From Kwoniella dejecticola CBS 10117 (taxonomy: Eukaryota > Basidiomycota > Tremellomycetes > Tremellales > Cryptococcaceae): a stretch of 64,000 nt of DNA. Positions 1 through 12,862 of this stretch are shown piece by piece (the first letter of the stretch is position 1; each line of letters starts with the position of its first letter). Where the stretch lies: assembly GCF_000512565.2 (NCBI RefSeq), contig NC_089305.1, positions 1,550,001 to 1,614,000 on the forward strand, in the 5' to 3' direction. The notes beneath the pieces were generated by a model. That model worked only from the letters and a program-made list of their open reading frames with translations. It did no database searches and was not told where the DNA came from. The position numbers were made by a program, and so were the translations under genes.

Positions 1-2232
1 ATCGAAGAAGGTATGGGCATCGAGCCAGACTACTACATGCCTACCGTTCCCCTGGTTTTGATAAATGGTGCAGATGGTATTGGAACTGGTGAGCTGTCTC
101 TGACGGAATGGCACAGGATGGCCAATTGACGCGTCTGATAGGTTGGAGCACGTCTATCCCAAATTATAACCCAGTTCAGATTGTCGAGAACATCCGTCGA
201 ATGATGCGTGGCGAGGAACCTGAGAAGATGAACCCCTGGTTCCGAGGTTTCAAGGTGAGCACATTGTCGCTTTCAATCGGGAAAGAGGTCTGATCCGCTT
301 CTTCAGGGCTCTATTGAGCGGATCGAGCAAGACAAGTATAAAGTCAGCGGTATTATTGAGAAGATTGACGAGAAGACTATCGAAATCACCGAGCTGCCAA
401 TCCGAAAATGGACTCAGGATTTCAAGGAGATGATTGAGGAGATGACCACTGGCACGGAGAAAGTGCCCTCGACCATCAAGGTGAGTGCGAGCGTTGTAGA
501 GTGGAGGTCTTGCTGATCTGCTCCAAATAGGATTATGAGGAGCATCACACAGAGTCGACTGTACACTTCAAGTTGCACCTCAGCGAGGCGGCTATGAAAG
601 CTGCGGAAGAAGAAGGCCTTGAAAAACGTTTCAAGATGAGCACGACCATCAGTACCGCTAATATGGTCTGTTTCGATCTCAATGGGAAGATCAGAAAGTA
701 CGCCAACGCGGAAGATATCCTGGCGGACTTCTTCGGCAAGCGATTAGAGTTCTATGGTCTCAGAAAGGTTGGTAGACTCGATCATGCCATCTGTTCTGCG
801 TTGATGTCTCGGAATCTATAGCAATGGCTCGCCGATGAGCTAAATAAGCAATTCGAGAAGCTTTCCAATCAAGCTCGATTTGTGAACATGATCATAGCCA
901 AGGAGTTGATCGTGAACAACAAGAAGAAATCGGTCATCGTTGACGAATTACGGGCATTGAAGTTCAGACCTTTCCCCAAAAAGGCTGTAGCCAAGGAGTC
1001 TGGCGAGACTGAGAACGCTCTCGAAGAAGAGGAAGAAGGTATGGCCAGTGATTATGATTACTTGCTTGGTATGGCTATCTGGAGTTTGACCGTAGAGAAG
1101 GTGCGTCTCTAATCCTCGAAGTTCAAAAGATCGATCTGACACGCGTGTCGCGACAGGTCAACAAACTTCTCGCTGAGCGCGATGCCAAGGAAGCGGAACT
1201 CATTGAGCTTCTCAAGCTATCCCCGCAGGACATCTGGAATACTGATCTCGATAAATTCCTTGTGGAATGGCAGGTAAGGGATCGTCCTCAATGCGATTTT
1301 GCACTTCCATTGACCACCTGTATGACAGCTATGCTTGGACAACGACATCCTCGCCGCCAAGGGTCTCAAGCCCAAGACGAAGGGAGCTATCAAGGCCGCT
1401 GCCAAGAAGAAGAAGCGCGCGGCTGGAGAGGATACCGATGATGAAGAAGACGACTTTAAGCCCAAGGTGGCCGCTAAGCCTAGAGCAAAAGCTAAGCCCA
1501 AGGCTTCTCCTGTCAAGAAATCGCCCGTGAAACGTGACAGGTGAGTCTGATGCAATTCCAACATCACGAAGAATACCGCTCATGTTGCGCATCACAGCAC
1601 GAATGTCTCAGATGAAGATATCAAGCCTCCAAGCAAGAAACTAGCTGCTTCGAAGCCCAAAGCCAAGATAGAGACCAAGATGGATCTTGACGAGTCGGAC
1701 GATGATAGTGAGTCATCTCAGTGCCCCACAGAAGCGCAAAATACTGACTTCGTGAACTCAGTGTATACCATCTCAGCAGCAAAAGCGACACTATCGACCG
1801 GAGTGACGAAATCGAAACCAGATGTGGCCAGTATCATCGAAGACGATTCTGACGATACGCCCATCAAGCCTAAGCCGAAAGCGAAAGCTGCACCCAAGAA
1901 GAAAGCTGCGCCTGTCTCGGATGAATCTGATATGGATATACTACCCTCGAAACCAGCCACTAAGGCAAAGGCTAAAGCACCTACAAAGTCCAAGAAGGTT
2001 AAAGAGGAGAGTGAATCTGATTTTGATGATTCGTAAGTGACCATCTTGAAGTATATGACTAGGTCTACCCGTTACTGATCGGCACGAATGGATGCAATGC
2101 AGTATGGACATCGACGCCTTTGAGCCTTCCCCTGTAGCGCCTCGAAAGACCGCACCGAGGGCAGGACGAGGCGCGGCTAAAAAGGCTGCTTATGTCGATC
2201 TGTCGGATCTAGACGATGACGATGATGAGTAG
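1..2232 (+). CDS. TOP2: DNA topoisomerase II, C-terminal part (5' end outside window)
   Basis: Type IIA topoisomerase, which passes one duplex through another in the nucleus. The window opens in frame inside the cleavage-core region (EPDYYMPTVPLVLINGADG), a family signature near the catalytic tyrosine domain. Splicing gives GIGTG|WSTSIPNYNP, then NPWFRGFKG, ITELPIRKWTQ and later WNTDLDKF, all typical of eukaryotic TOP2. Short introns begin near 90, 255, 481, 768, 1101, 1273, 1541, 1708 and 2035. The last ~250 residues are a low-complexity tail alternating Lys/Ala/Pro-rich stretches (KPKAKAAPKKK) with acidic Asp/Glu/Ser stretches, as expected of the nuclear-localising, regulatory C-terminus. 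The stop is at 2230-2232 after an acidic D/E run. The N-terminal ATPase domain lies outside the window. Identity is secure; the tail exon joins are less certain. Confidence 0.95.
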
Positions 2233-2737
2233 AAAGAAAAAGTATATATACCCAGGACAGTGTCTGAAAGAGTATCATGACCATGTATTACGATGTGAAT
2301 GTGTGTATAGCCTTATGTACGACCTCGATATCGAGGATGACCATGGATGTATATGTACTCGAGTACCATGGACCACAGACCATGGGCGGAGATTACCGAA
2401 TATGACTCATGTGGGGCCTCTTGTTTGGACTAATGTTTTGGCTTTGGACAACTAAACTAAAGCACTGCACTCATCCTCACATCCTTCCGTTGGTCTTGTA
2501 TCTTTGTACAACTAGCAAACCTCCCTTTCTCCCTTGGATCTTGTTCTCAATCGTCCCGGAGGAGAACGAGTTGTATTGTTCATCTACGATTATCGCTCTG
2601 GTGCTTCTGGTAACGCTCGGTGGGCTGATCACCTACTTCAGCTCATCCTCTCATTCCTCTTTCTCAATCCTCCATCCATTCAATTTGACTTCATCCCATC
2701 GTTCAGCGAACACGATATTGTCTGTCATCCACTGTAC
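2233..2737. other. TOP2-WAPL intergenic region
   Basis: About 500 bases between two same-strand genes. It holds the TOP2 3' end and the WAPL promoter/leader. The second half is pyrimidine-rich, typical of leaders in this window. An open frame extends upstream of the WAPL ATG from 2534 but has no ATG until 2738. Nothing else recognised. Confidence 0.5.
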
Positions 2738-5700
2738 ATGATGGCCGGATCTTCTTCGCCCCTTCCATCCCCTCCCAGCGGGGTGATGCGCTCAGCAAGT
2801 CTATCGGCACAGAAAGTATACTCTAGGCGAGCTGCGGTGATTCGAGATAAACGAAAGGCGGAAGCTTTAGCTGGGGATAGCGATGACGACACGGACGAAG
2901 ATATCGATCTGAGCAGTGAGACGAGGGCCAGTACAAAGGGGAAGGAAAAGGGAAGAATAGCAGTTGAAGATGGATCACCAATCTCCAAGAGAACCAAGCA
3001 GGATTTGGGACCGAGGCGGATTAGGACTTCCCCGCGAAATATCTCGTCAGCTTCAGCATCAGTCAAAGCAACAGCAACAACAATGTTCTCGTCAGCTTCA
3101 AGATCACCGTCCCCTTCTCCTCCACCAATGAAACGCTCAAGTAGCTCTACTAGCTCAACTCGCGCCAATGCCCTATCAAGTGGAGTACCAATGCTGAGGT
3201 CCAGAAGAAATCAGATACAAGCCGAGAAGCAGAAGAATAAGCAGCAGCAGGAACAAGCTATAACACCTATCGTCGATATACATCCTCCATCCTCTTCTCC
3301 GCCTTCGCCTTTACCTTTACCGCCAGATGCCAGAGCACCGTCCACTCCCCCGCGCAAAACGAAAACTATATTCCTCTCTCGCTCTGGGGATAATACCCCG
3401 CACGCATCGCCTTCGTCTTACGAGAATTTGTTTTCGACCGTATCGCCAAGTAAGGAATATTTCGACGGTTTACCAGGCAAACAAGTCGGTGGTCTGCCTG
3501 TTTCACCTGGTCTTGGAAATGGCAATGGTAACGCCGAGGGGTCGAGAAGGCTGACTAGACCAGGAGGAATGAGAAGGATGTTAACTAAGACTCAAAGTAT
3601 GGGTGCATTACCGGATACACCTTCGAAAGAAACGGATGCTGGGGCCGTTGAGGATGATAGTCCCAAAAACGCATTTGGAGGATCGATGCAAGCTATCATC
3701 TCACCTTCGCAATTACCCCTATCGCCAAACGCGCCTACGACACCGACGAAGCTACGATCACTCCTCAGAACGAAATCAATGCCGGAATCACCATCTAGAT
3801 CATCGCCAAAGCAAGAATACACGACCAACCTTGATCACAACAGCAACAGTGCAGATCCTTCGGCTCACGGTGCTGGTGGATCAGGTGGACGCGCGAAACG
3901 AACGTACGGTGGGAAAAGGTCGATGTTGGCTGAAGTGTCGCAGGTGAATTTGGAATTGGCGAATTTGTCGAAAGCAGATATAGGGGATGAGGAGACTGAG
4001 ACTGCCCCGGAAGTCAGCTATGCTGAGCTGCGGAAGAAGTATGAGACGGATAATGAGGAGACGCAAGATGGATCGGGCAACTTGATGGCCGTGAGTCTGA
4101 ATAATGCATCAAGTCTTGGAGAAGTTCGCATGACTGATCCCGGCGATAGGAGCTGTTACTAGCTAGAGCACCTCAAGCGGTATCTGACATGCGGTCTAAA
4201 GGAGAGAACAGGAGGTTCATGGATGAATTGAGCTGCTTGATTGAGGGCATCGGTGATCCCAATATGGGCATATCATTCAAGAGGACCAGGTGGGTCACAT
4301 CATATAATGCCTGGAAACATTGCCTGACATCAGTACTGATTTAGTGTTTTAGCGCTCTGGACATTCTCAGAAATATGCAAGATGAAACCTGGCTAGCTAA
4401 GCTAAAGATCTGCGGTCAAGTAGACAAAGTGTGGGATAGTCTGTTCCAAGCTAGAGGGGAAGAATCTGACATAGTGAGCCAAGCCTCCAATTGCCCTCTT
4501 TTCATAATTGGTTAGCTGAATCTGATGATAGGCGATGGAAACTATATGCATGCTCTTTCTGAACACAATACAGCAATCTGACTCTGGTCTCGATAACATT
4601 CTACAAAACGATCAAGATCAAATAATAGATATCCTGCTTAGGAATTTGAAGGTGACGAGCGGTCCATTAGACTCGGAAAAGAAGGGCAAAGTCAGCAACC
4701 TGGTGAGTCACAGTAATTGTGTTTTTTCAAAGTCCAAGCTGACGAGAGAGACAGGATAAGAAAATCCGAGGTGTCTTTAACGCTCTTCACCAAACGACAA
4801 CCTCTACTGAAAATACTGTCAGTCAATGAAGGTTTCACGATGTGTCTGTGTCTGCGGGTAAGCTGATCTTCTACATGTACAGCCTAGTACTAGACTCTTA
4901 GCGTCCTCCACGCTGGACAGCATCTGCGAGTCGGAATCCGATGCAGATGAATACATCATTTTCGATAATCCCGCCATACTTGGAAAGGTGGTCGATAGCC
5001 TGAGAACCGAGATGAAAGCCCTAGGAGACAGATTTGATCTTTATGAGAAAGGCTTGGTGCGTAGGCTGCGATCTTGCCTGTGTACTTCGCACTGATTCAA
5101 GTCGACACCAGGATCTAATGCCGTCCAATGATCCGCCGGACTTTGACCATATATATCACCTACTCCACATCTCGTTCCTGCTCATCAGCCATTCTGATGA
5201 AAGTAAGGAACAATTAGAACAGCAACGGTCGGAAATAGCAAAGATTTTTGTGGATATTCTCATCGCAGCGAGTGTTCTAGTCTTGAATACTGAAGATGAG
5301 ATCTCGCTGAATGGTAAGTCTTCGATATGGACATGCAAGAAGCCGAGACCATTGCTGAAATGTCGTAATTCAGTATCCCGATCAATCGGTCAAATCCTGC
5401 AATTGTTTATTGTACTGTCCAGCTCATCGCCTCAGTGGATCAAGGACGCATTCAGTATACGAGGCGCTTCAACAGCATTACTTCGAATAATCCTTCAGCG
5501 GACTCGCTTTATACCTCGCCAAGCACAGCTCACGTCGATGTCCTCGGAGGCGGAAGAAAGTCAACGAACGGAAGTAGACGCCGGAGTGTCAGAAGTAGAA
5601 ATGGAACAACCTGATACCAAGCTCTTAGAACGAGATTTTCTCTGTACGATTATGGTCTTGCTAATTCAGTCTGTTCGCGGGAACGAGGAGATCGCGAGGA

Positions 5701-6360
5701 TTCTCGCTACTACGCGTAAGTGTGTTGGCTGTTCATCCCAGATGTTGGATATGTGCAATGCAGAATAGCTGATGATGTGGGCAGGAATGAGATCCGGATG
5801 TACGGGAAAATTCGGCTGTCTGCGTAAATGCAATTGTCTAGATCAATATACGTTCACCGAGCACTTGGGAGAGATTTACAAGAAATATCATGAAGATGAT
5901 GAGGATGTGAGTGACTCTAATCCGCTCGTTGTTCTTGTTCCTCTTTGTTACTGACTGTCTGGGATCCGGATGACAGATATTCGCGAAGGCTATTACGGGA
6001 TATTTGGCTTTGATCATTATCAATCTAATCTCGTCTACCGCGTCTACCTCGTCTTTCCCGCACAACGCTCGAAAGGATATAAAAAAGGATGTGGAGGCGT
6101 TACCTGGTCAAACAGTGAAGAACAAGTTGGAGGGATTAAGAACATCGTTAAGGGGTTTGTTGTATGAAGTGCATCATAGTTTGAAGCAGATTTTAGGTAA
6201 ATCGACAGAGGATAGAGGTGTGATCAAAAATCGAATTGAAGATAGAGACGGTGAAGAGGACGAAGATGAAGATGAAGATGGGAAAGAGGATGAGATGGAG
6301 ATGGAAAGTATCAAGCGTGCTTTGGGGTTGTTGGATAGGATGATTAGCGACGCCATCTGA
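2738..6360 (+). CDS. WAPL/Rad61-family cohesin release factor
   Basis: Wings-apart-like proteins open the cohesin ring and release it from chromatin. The first ATG in the frame is at 2738 (a second follows at once). Exon 1 (to 4090) encodes ~450 residues of low-complexity Ser/Pro/Lys-rich sequence. Introns at 4091-4149 and from 4290 bring in the conserved helical WAPL domain: DELSCLIEGI, SALDILRNMQ, KICGQVDKVWDSL, ICMLFLNTIQQ. These match the family's repeating helices in order. Several further short introns follow to the stop at 6358-6360. The end is very acidic (EDEDEDEDGKEDE) and closes with SIKRALGLLDRMISDAI. A same-length copy of this last segment follows at 6408-6571 (separate entry). 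Family assignment is good; internal exons between 4300 and 6000 are approximate. Confidence 0.85.
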
Positions 6361-6571
6361 ACTTTGGTATCTAATAAGTACATGAGAGGCGATCTATCGA
6401 ATCTTAGGTGGATCAACAGAGGACAGAGGTGTGATTAACAACCGAAGTGAAAATAGAGACGGTGAAGAGGACGAAGATGAAGATGGACATGGGAAAGAGG
6501 ATGAGATTGAAATGGAAAGTATTAAGCGTGCTTTGGGACTGTTGGTTAGAATGACTAGTGAAACTACCTAA
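6197..6571 (+). repeat. tandem duplication of the WAPL terminal coding segment (2 x 164 nt)
   Basis: Unit 1 is 6197-6360 (end of the WAPL frame including its stop). Unit 2 is 6408-6571. Both are exactly 164 nt, start at a TTAG|GT junction, align without gaps and end in a stop (TGA in unit 1, TAA in unit 2). They differ only by scattered substitutions. The 47-nt spacer carries CTAAT at 6371-6375 and ends CTTAG. If 6197-6407 were removed as a GT-AG intron, unit 2 would join in frame and supply ILGGSTEDRG...LLVRMTSETT in place of ILGKSTEDRG...LLDRMISDAI. Whether this splice is used cannot be seen from DNA; otherwise unit 2 is 3' UTR. Confidence 0.8.
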
Positions 6572-7650
6572 AATGTGAGATCTGGAAATTGGACTGCGTG
6601 GAGAATGATCGATCTATCATACTGCATAACATCTTATATAGTTGTATATCTCATCATCGCAAGTGAGATCTAATTTTGTGTGTATGTATCTGCATTCGAT
6701 GGTGGTGAGTTCCGGTAATGTTGAGCTGAATTGGACCGACAATAGAGACTGCATTTCTCCGCAAACTCCGCGTGTCATAGGTCAAGCTGTAAACTGCCGC
6801 CACCCGACTGCTGTATAACTGTATGGTGGGTTGTATGTCATCCTTCCACTTTGACTGTATTTGACCCTGAACACATTTTCACTCTCTCTCCCTTTATGGC
6901 TTTTCAATTCCATCTATCCTCTTGTACTCTCTATTCTCACCAAACGGACCTTTTATCATAAAGAGGTCTATTCTATCTATACTACTATCTATTCCTACAT
7001 CCTTCATCCCTTGGAGGCCTGTAAGGTAGTGTCAGTGTCAGTGTCAATCGACAGCAACACCTCCCAAAAAAAGAAGGAAGACTTGAAGAACAGTCGTACT
7101 AGACTCAGTACCGGTACTCGTTCTCGTCATCCCATCACTTCTCAACCTAAAAAAAACGAGGATCAGCAACATCGAGACCAACAACCTTCTTTTGGATTGT
7201 TGTTCATCGACTTGACTTGATCAGATCAGCTGAAAGTGCTTCACTGCATCAGCCTCAGGAGTGGTCAGTATCTCTTTCCCTATACCTTACACTCTCCCAG
7301 CAACCTATTGTCATTTGCCTCAACTGACTTCTCACCGATCTCACTTCAGCTATACATATCGAGTAAACCTTGATATCAACCATTCACCCACCCCTCCTTC
7401 CTTCCTTTCTACTGGTATCTGATTCGAAAAGTCACCTATAATCGGCTTTTCATCATCAAAAGAAACGAAACGACACGAAAACGATCTTGTCATCAGTTCC
7501 AATCAACACTTATCAAAACTTATCGAATCACTCGATCTCATCTTCTACTCACTCACCCTTTTTAGGAATCTTTGAAAGCTAGTCCTTCCAAAGATTTACC
7601 CGAAAAGAACAAAGAGCATAGAGAATAGATCGCAAAATCATCCATCGTCA
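6572..7650 (+). promoter_or_regulatory. eIF4G promoter and long CU/A-rich leader with a probable leader intron
   Basis: About 1.1 kb. From roughly 6900 to the start codon at 7651 I see no ATG, so the leader would carry no upstream start codon. It is CU- and A-rich and has few G runs. A typical intron fits at 7264-7349: GTCAGT donor, CTGAC branch-like site and CACTTCAG acceptor, 86 nt. The transcription start is unknown. Confidence 0.5.
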
Positions 7651-10600
7651 ATGAGCAAACCTATCCCACAAAATCCAAGTTTAGCGGGCAAAGCCTCAGC
7701 GTCAGCGTCAGCTTCGACTTCGACCTCCTCAGCTTGGTCTCGTGGACCCCCAACAGCTGCAGCAACAGCATCCAATACTGTTAGTCCCGTCCCATCGAAC
7801 CCAGCATCAGGAAGCAACACACCTTCGCAGGCCCAAACAGTCCCTTCCTTGCCAAATGGAGTAAACAACGGAAATGGTATTGGGAATGGAAACGGCAATG
7901 GACCAAACCCAGTGCCAATCGCCGGTAATGGTGGACACAGTAGGAAAAGCAGCATGTTGGTAGGAGGCGGTATGGATATCAAGAGAGGTATGTGATGTCT
8001 CACTCTTGTTCGACACATACAATGCTCGTGTGATCATTGTTGTCGTCATTTCTGATCGGATCCGGTGGTTTTTATAGGATCTATCGCTTTTGGCACTGTC
8101 GATCACCCTAATCCTATGCTTTCATCTTCCCCCGCTGCACCGTCGACGACCGGTGGACATCTGTCCGATGCTGTCAAGTCTTTCGGCTCGATCGATGCTG
8201 AAGCTTCCAACGATCCGAATGCTGTAAAGACCAAGAGAATGAGCTCGTTAGGTCCATCCGCATCTACCAGTCCCGTCGCGGGAGCTGCGCCACCCAAAAA
8301 GAACCTTGACTTGCATTCACTCTTCGCTGGAAAAGCCCATTCATCTCAACAATCAGTTCCATCTGCCATGTCTCCTCAACCTCATAACGCTTTGCCACCC
8401 AGTCACGATAGGAGGCAATCGATGGGCCAGGGACAAGGGCAAGGTCAATCAGGATTCCAACCAGGATCGAATGTGAATGGTCTACCCAATTCCCCTTACA
8501 CCGGTACTCCCCACCTTCGTCCACCTGTAACTGGTCTGCCAAACCAACATCAACAACGATCTCCTGTTCTCAACCAAGCCATGCCTCCAAATCAATATAA
8601 CCCTTCTGCCCCTACGCACGTTCAACAAGGTTTCAGACCACCTCAACAAGGCGGCATGCCTCCCCAGCAACAACCTCCTGTTAGACCGAATGGTGTAGGA
8701 CCGCAAGGTATTCCGCGACCGGGGATGATGATGGGTCCAGGCGGTATGGGAGCATACGGTATGCACCCTGGTCCACAAGGTCCAGGTTACCCGATGATGC
8801 AATACCCGCAGCAGGGTTACTACGTGAGTACTTCGCCTTGTCCCGCGATTTTAAGATTGTCCGATGGACTGATGAACATCTCCTACAGCAACAGCAAGGA
8901 TACAATCCATACGAGCAGCAACAATATAGTCAGCAATGGGCTCCTCAGCAGCATCCTCAGAACCAGCAATATAACAGTGTCGGATACAACCCGGCACAAC
9001 AACAAGCTGGTCCTATGTCCCCTCGAGCTGCTCAAGGCCAGCTGCCGCCATCTCAGTCTCCCATGCCCCCATCCGCTACTCTTCCAAGTAGCGGTGGTGC
9101 AAGCCCAGCACCTACACCTCCCACTAGACCTCCATCTCTTATGAGTGGTCACCAGCCTACACCTTCCAATGCTTCTGCCGCCTCCATACCGGTCACTCCA
9201 CAACGACCTATGCCTCCCACTTTCTCTCCAACAGGTGCTCAAAGTCCCGCAGTTTCAGGTTTCCCTCCTCACTTATCCGGTTCCGCACCTACCTTCACCC
9301 CTAGGCGGACCGCCGCTATCAAGATTTCTCGACCGGATGGCTCAGCCGTCGACTTCAAAGCGATACAAGAAGCTTCCAAGGCCAAGACATCCCCCGTACC
9401 ATCGAGCGCCGGAACACCTGAGATCCCCGCCGCTGCTGAAGCTCCCCAACCTGAAGCTCCCAAAAAGAAACCTGCTTTGCCAGTCATCGTCAGAATCGAG
9501 TCTGAGGACCAGAAGAAGGCTCGTCTAGCGGAAGAGGCTGAGAAGGAGAAGCGAAGACTCTTGGAGGAGCAGGAAGAGAAGGAGAGGCAGGAACGAAAGG
9601 AGAAGAAGGCGAAGGAGGAGGAAGAGCGAAGGATCAAAGAGGCCGCAGAGAAGGTGAGTACTGATAGATCGACATCCTGAGCATAATTGACCAGACGATC
9701 TTGCAGGCTGAGAAAGAGAAGTTGGAAGCTGAGAACAAGGAGAAAGCCGAAGCCGAAGCTGAGAAGAAGAAGCTCGAAGAAGCATTTGCGGCTGAGCAGG
9801 CTGCGGCACAGAAGGCCGCTGCTGAGAAGGAGGCCAATGCCAAAGCGCTCCGAGAACACACCGAAAAGGCTGAACAAGAGAAGGCCGCTGCTCACGCAGC
9901 TGCTCAGGAAGCTAGAGATAAGGCCGATGAACAACGTCGAGCTCTTGTCACACCTGTTGCATCCGTCCCATCTTCTCCTCTCGCTTCTCCCGCTCTCGGT
10001 GCTGGTCTCCCCGCCAAACCGGTTGCCGCCATCAACGGTGCTACTCCAGCAGCCGCCCGAAGACCGCCGCCGTCCGCACTTGATCTCAAACCATCCAGCC
10101 CGTCTATCGGTGGTGATGAATCACCAAGTGCATCTCAATCAGCCTTGAACACTGCCAAACCTATCGACGATCTCAGTTCGATCATCTACCCCGGTGCAAT
10201 GAAGTCGCCTCAACACCAATTGAACGTTGGTGCCGAACCCGGAAAGTTCAGATACGATCGAGACTTCCTGATGCAATTCATGGGTGTGTGCCGAGAGAAG
10301 CCTGAAAGCTTACCTCCTCTCGAAGAAATTGGTCTCGAGGCAGATGCTTCCAGCGGTTTCGGTAACCGTGGACCCCGAGGTGGACGAAGCTCGATGGGTC
10401 CCCAGAGTCGAAATGCCAGCGGTCCACCCACAGGACTCGGTATTGGCGGTATCAACCGACCAGCGTTCCCCGGTCAAGGCATGGGTTCTTTCGGTATGGG
10501 TCAATTCGGTTCTGGTTCTGGCTCTCTCCGAGGTACGACGAGTGAACAACGATATCAAGCCACTCTTCGAGCTGGATCAATGGGCCGATCACCATCTCAA

Positions 10601-12862
10601 GGTGGTCCCGGTGGTCTTCCCGGTATGTCCGGACTTCCATCCATGGGTCCATCGACATCTCGATCAGGTGCTCAACGAGGTTCTCAACGTGGTACGAAAC
10701 GAGCCCCTCAAGCAAGTCTTTCGCAAGAACCTGCTGCGCCTCCCTTACAAATTTCCGGTAACGCTTGGACCAGGACTCGACTGGGTGGCGATGACGAAGG
10801 ATCTCCTGCATTCATCGAACGAAAAGTCAAATCACTGCTCAACAAGCTTACACAAGAGAAGTTCGATGGTATTTCTAAGCAGATTCTCGAATGGGCCAAC
10901 AAATCTCAGAATGAGACTAATGGTATGACTCTAAAATTGGTCATCAAGCTTATCTTTGAGAAAGCCACCGACGAAGCCCATTGGTCTGCCATGTATGCCA
11001 AATTGTGTAGACTATTGATGGTGGAATTGGATCCTGCTGTTACCGAGGTGTTAGAAGGTAAACCAACTTCCGGTGGTACCTTATTCCGAAAATACCTGCT
11101 AGGTCGATGTCAAATGGATTTCGAAGCTGGTTGGAAGGCACGAGAAGATACCGCCGTGGCTGCCGCTGCCAAGTCTGAAGAGGATAAGGAGCGTCTAGCC
11201 AAGCAAAAGAAGGCTGAGGAAGAGCAAGAGAAGAAGGAAGGTGAACCGGAAACTGAGCCTGAGGCCGTCCTAATGTCCGACGAATACTATGCGGCCCAAA
11301 AGGCAAAGCGAAGAGGATTAGGTTTAGTACAACTCATCGGTGAATTGTATAAACTCGAGATGGTTTCCAAGGGTGTCATCAGGCAGTGTCTTATCAGATT
11401 ATTGGGTAATGTCACGGACCCTGATGAAGAGGATATCGAATCGACCTGCAAATTGCTCACCACCATCGGTGAGGCTTACGACAAGGCTGCTCCTGATAAC
11501 ATGCACACTGTGTTCGAGAGGTTACAGCAAGTCGTCAACAGCGAGTCTATCTCGTCGCGAATAAAATTCATGATCATGGTGAGTAACGTGTAGTCGAATC
11601 AACGTGAGGATGACTGCTGACTAAATGATGTGTGCGCCAGGATATAATGGATCTGAGAAAGGCCAAATGGAGATCGAGAAACAAGCAAGCTGGAGTAATG
11701 ACGATTGCCGAAATCCATCAACAAGCTGCCGAAGAGAAGGCTGCTGCCGCTGCTCAAGCTTCGCAAGGATCGATATCCCGAGGTGGATCTCGAGCGGGTA
11801 GATCTCGAGATGGGCCTCAACCCGGAGAGTGGCAATCGGTATCTGCCAATCCTCGAGCAGGACTTGGCCGACCAGCCGATTTCTCCAACATTGGCCGAAA
11901 CATCTCTTCTACTGGTATGCCATCTGCACCTACTTTCGGACCTTCCAGTGTTTTCGCTCGGAAGGGCAAAGCTGGTGCCGCCGGATCAGTCACTCCTCCC
12001 TTATCTCGACAACCTTCTTCCGCCAACATGTTCTCCGCTCTCAACGATGCTGGTGAAGCTCCAGCCGACGCTCGACGGGCAAGTGCCGATGCTTCTGCTG
12101 AAGCTGCTCCTCAACGACGGAAATTGCAATTAGCGCCTCGAACAAAACCATTGCCTGGTGACGGCGAAGCAGGCGAAGGTGAAGGTGAAGAGGAAGAAGA
12201 GGAGGAGGAAGAGGAAGAAGAAACCCCTGCCGAAGAGGCTCCTAAAGAATTGACGGAACAAGGAGCTAAGCTGAAGATAGCGTCTGACGTCAAGGAACTT
12301 TGGGGAGAGAAAGATCAAGGCGGTTCAAGAGATCCAGAAGACATATCGGAATATTTCAAGGGCTTACCGGAGTCAAGAAGACACTTGCTCGCTGAGCGCC
12401 TGCTTGAGGATGTCTTCAGAATTGCCAAGGAGAAAGATGCCAAGGTCGTTGCGAGAGGTTGGAAGGTCGCTTTGGAAGCTGGAAATGTCAAGAGCGAAGT
12501 TTTGCGGACTGCGTGAGTTTGCATACTGATCCATTTTTATTCCAATCTTGCATTTGCATTAGCATTCAAATCTGCATTCGCATTTGCACTGGTATCTGAA
12601 TATGTGAGCTGACCTGAGTGTGGATCTTTTGCATGGCTTGTACAGTCTCGAAAGTCGAATGCCATCTCTAGACGACGATTCGTTGGATTTCCCATCGGCA
12701 TACAAGGCGATCGCATTCCTCATCCGACCATTATCGCTATCTGAGGAAGAAGTCGGTGCATTGGCAGACAAGATTGACGTGTTTGGGGAACCTAAGATAA
12801 CGCCAAAGCAGAAATTCGAGAAAGCTGTATCGCAGGTCGCTGAGGAAGAAGCATCTGCCTAG
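7651..12862 (+). CDS. translation initiation factor eIF4G
   Basis: Scaffold of the cap-binding complex eIF4F, bridging eIF4E, eIF4A and poly(A)-binding protein. Exons: 7651-7987, 8078-8823, 8889-9653, 9707-11578, 11641-12512, 12646-12862; this gives 1602 residues, in the range of fungal/animal eIF4G. The N-terminal third is Gln/Pro/Ser-rich and disordered, followed by a charged coiled-coil-like Glu/Lys/Ala stretch (~residues 550-680). YDRDFLMQF near residue 798 fits the eIF4E-binding motif Y-x4-L-phi. The MIF4G domain spans ~985-1245 (SLLNKLTQEKFDGI, LVIKLIFEKATDE, FRKYLLGRCQ, RFLGNV-like IRLLGNVTDP). Gly/Arg/Ser-rich and poly-Glu segments follow, and the last ~140 residues look like an MA3-type helical region. 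The ATG at 7651 is the first after a long ATG-free leader. Confidence 0.95.

Noticed and set aside
9269..9934. 221-codon minus-strand open frame
   Set aside because: Antisense shadow of the Glu/Lys/Ala-rich part of eIF4G; its Ser/Leu/Phe-rich composition is what that codon use gives on the opposite strand.
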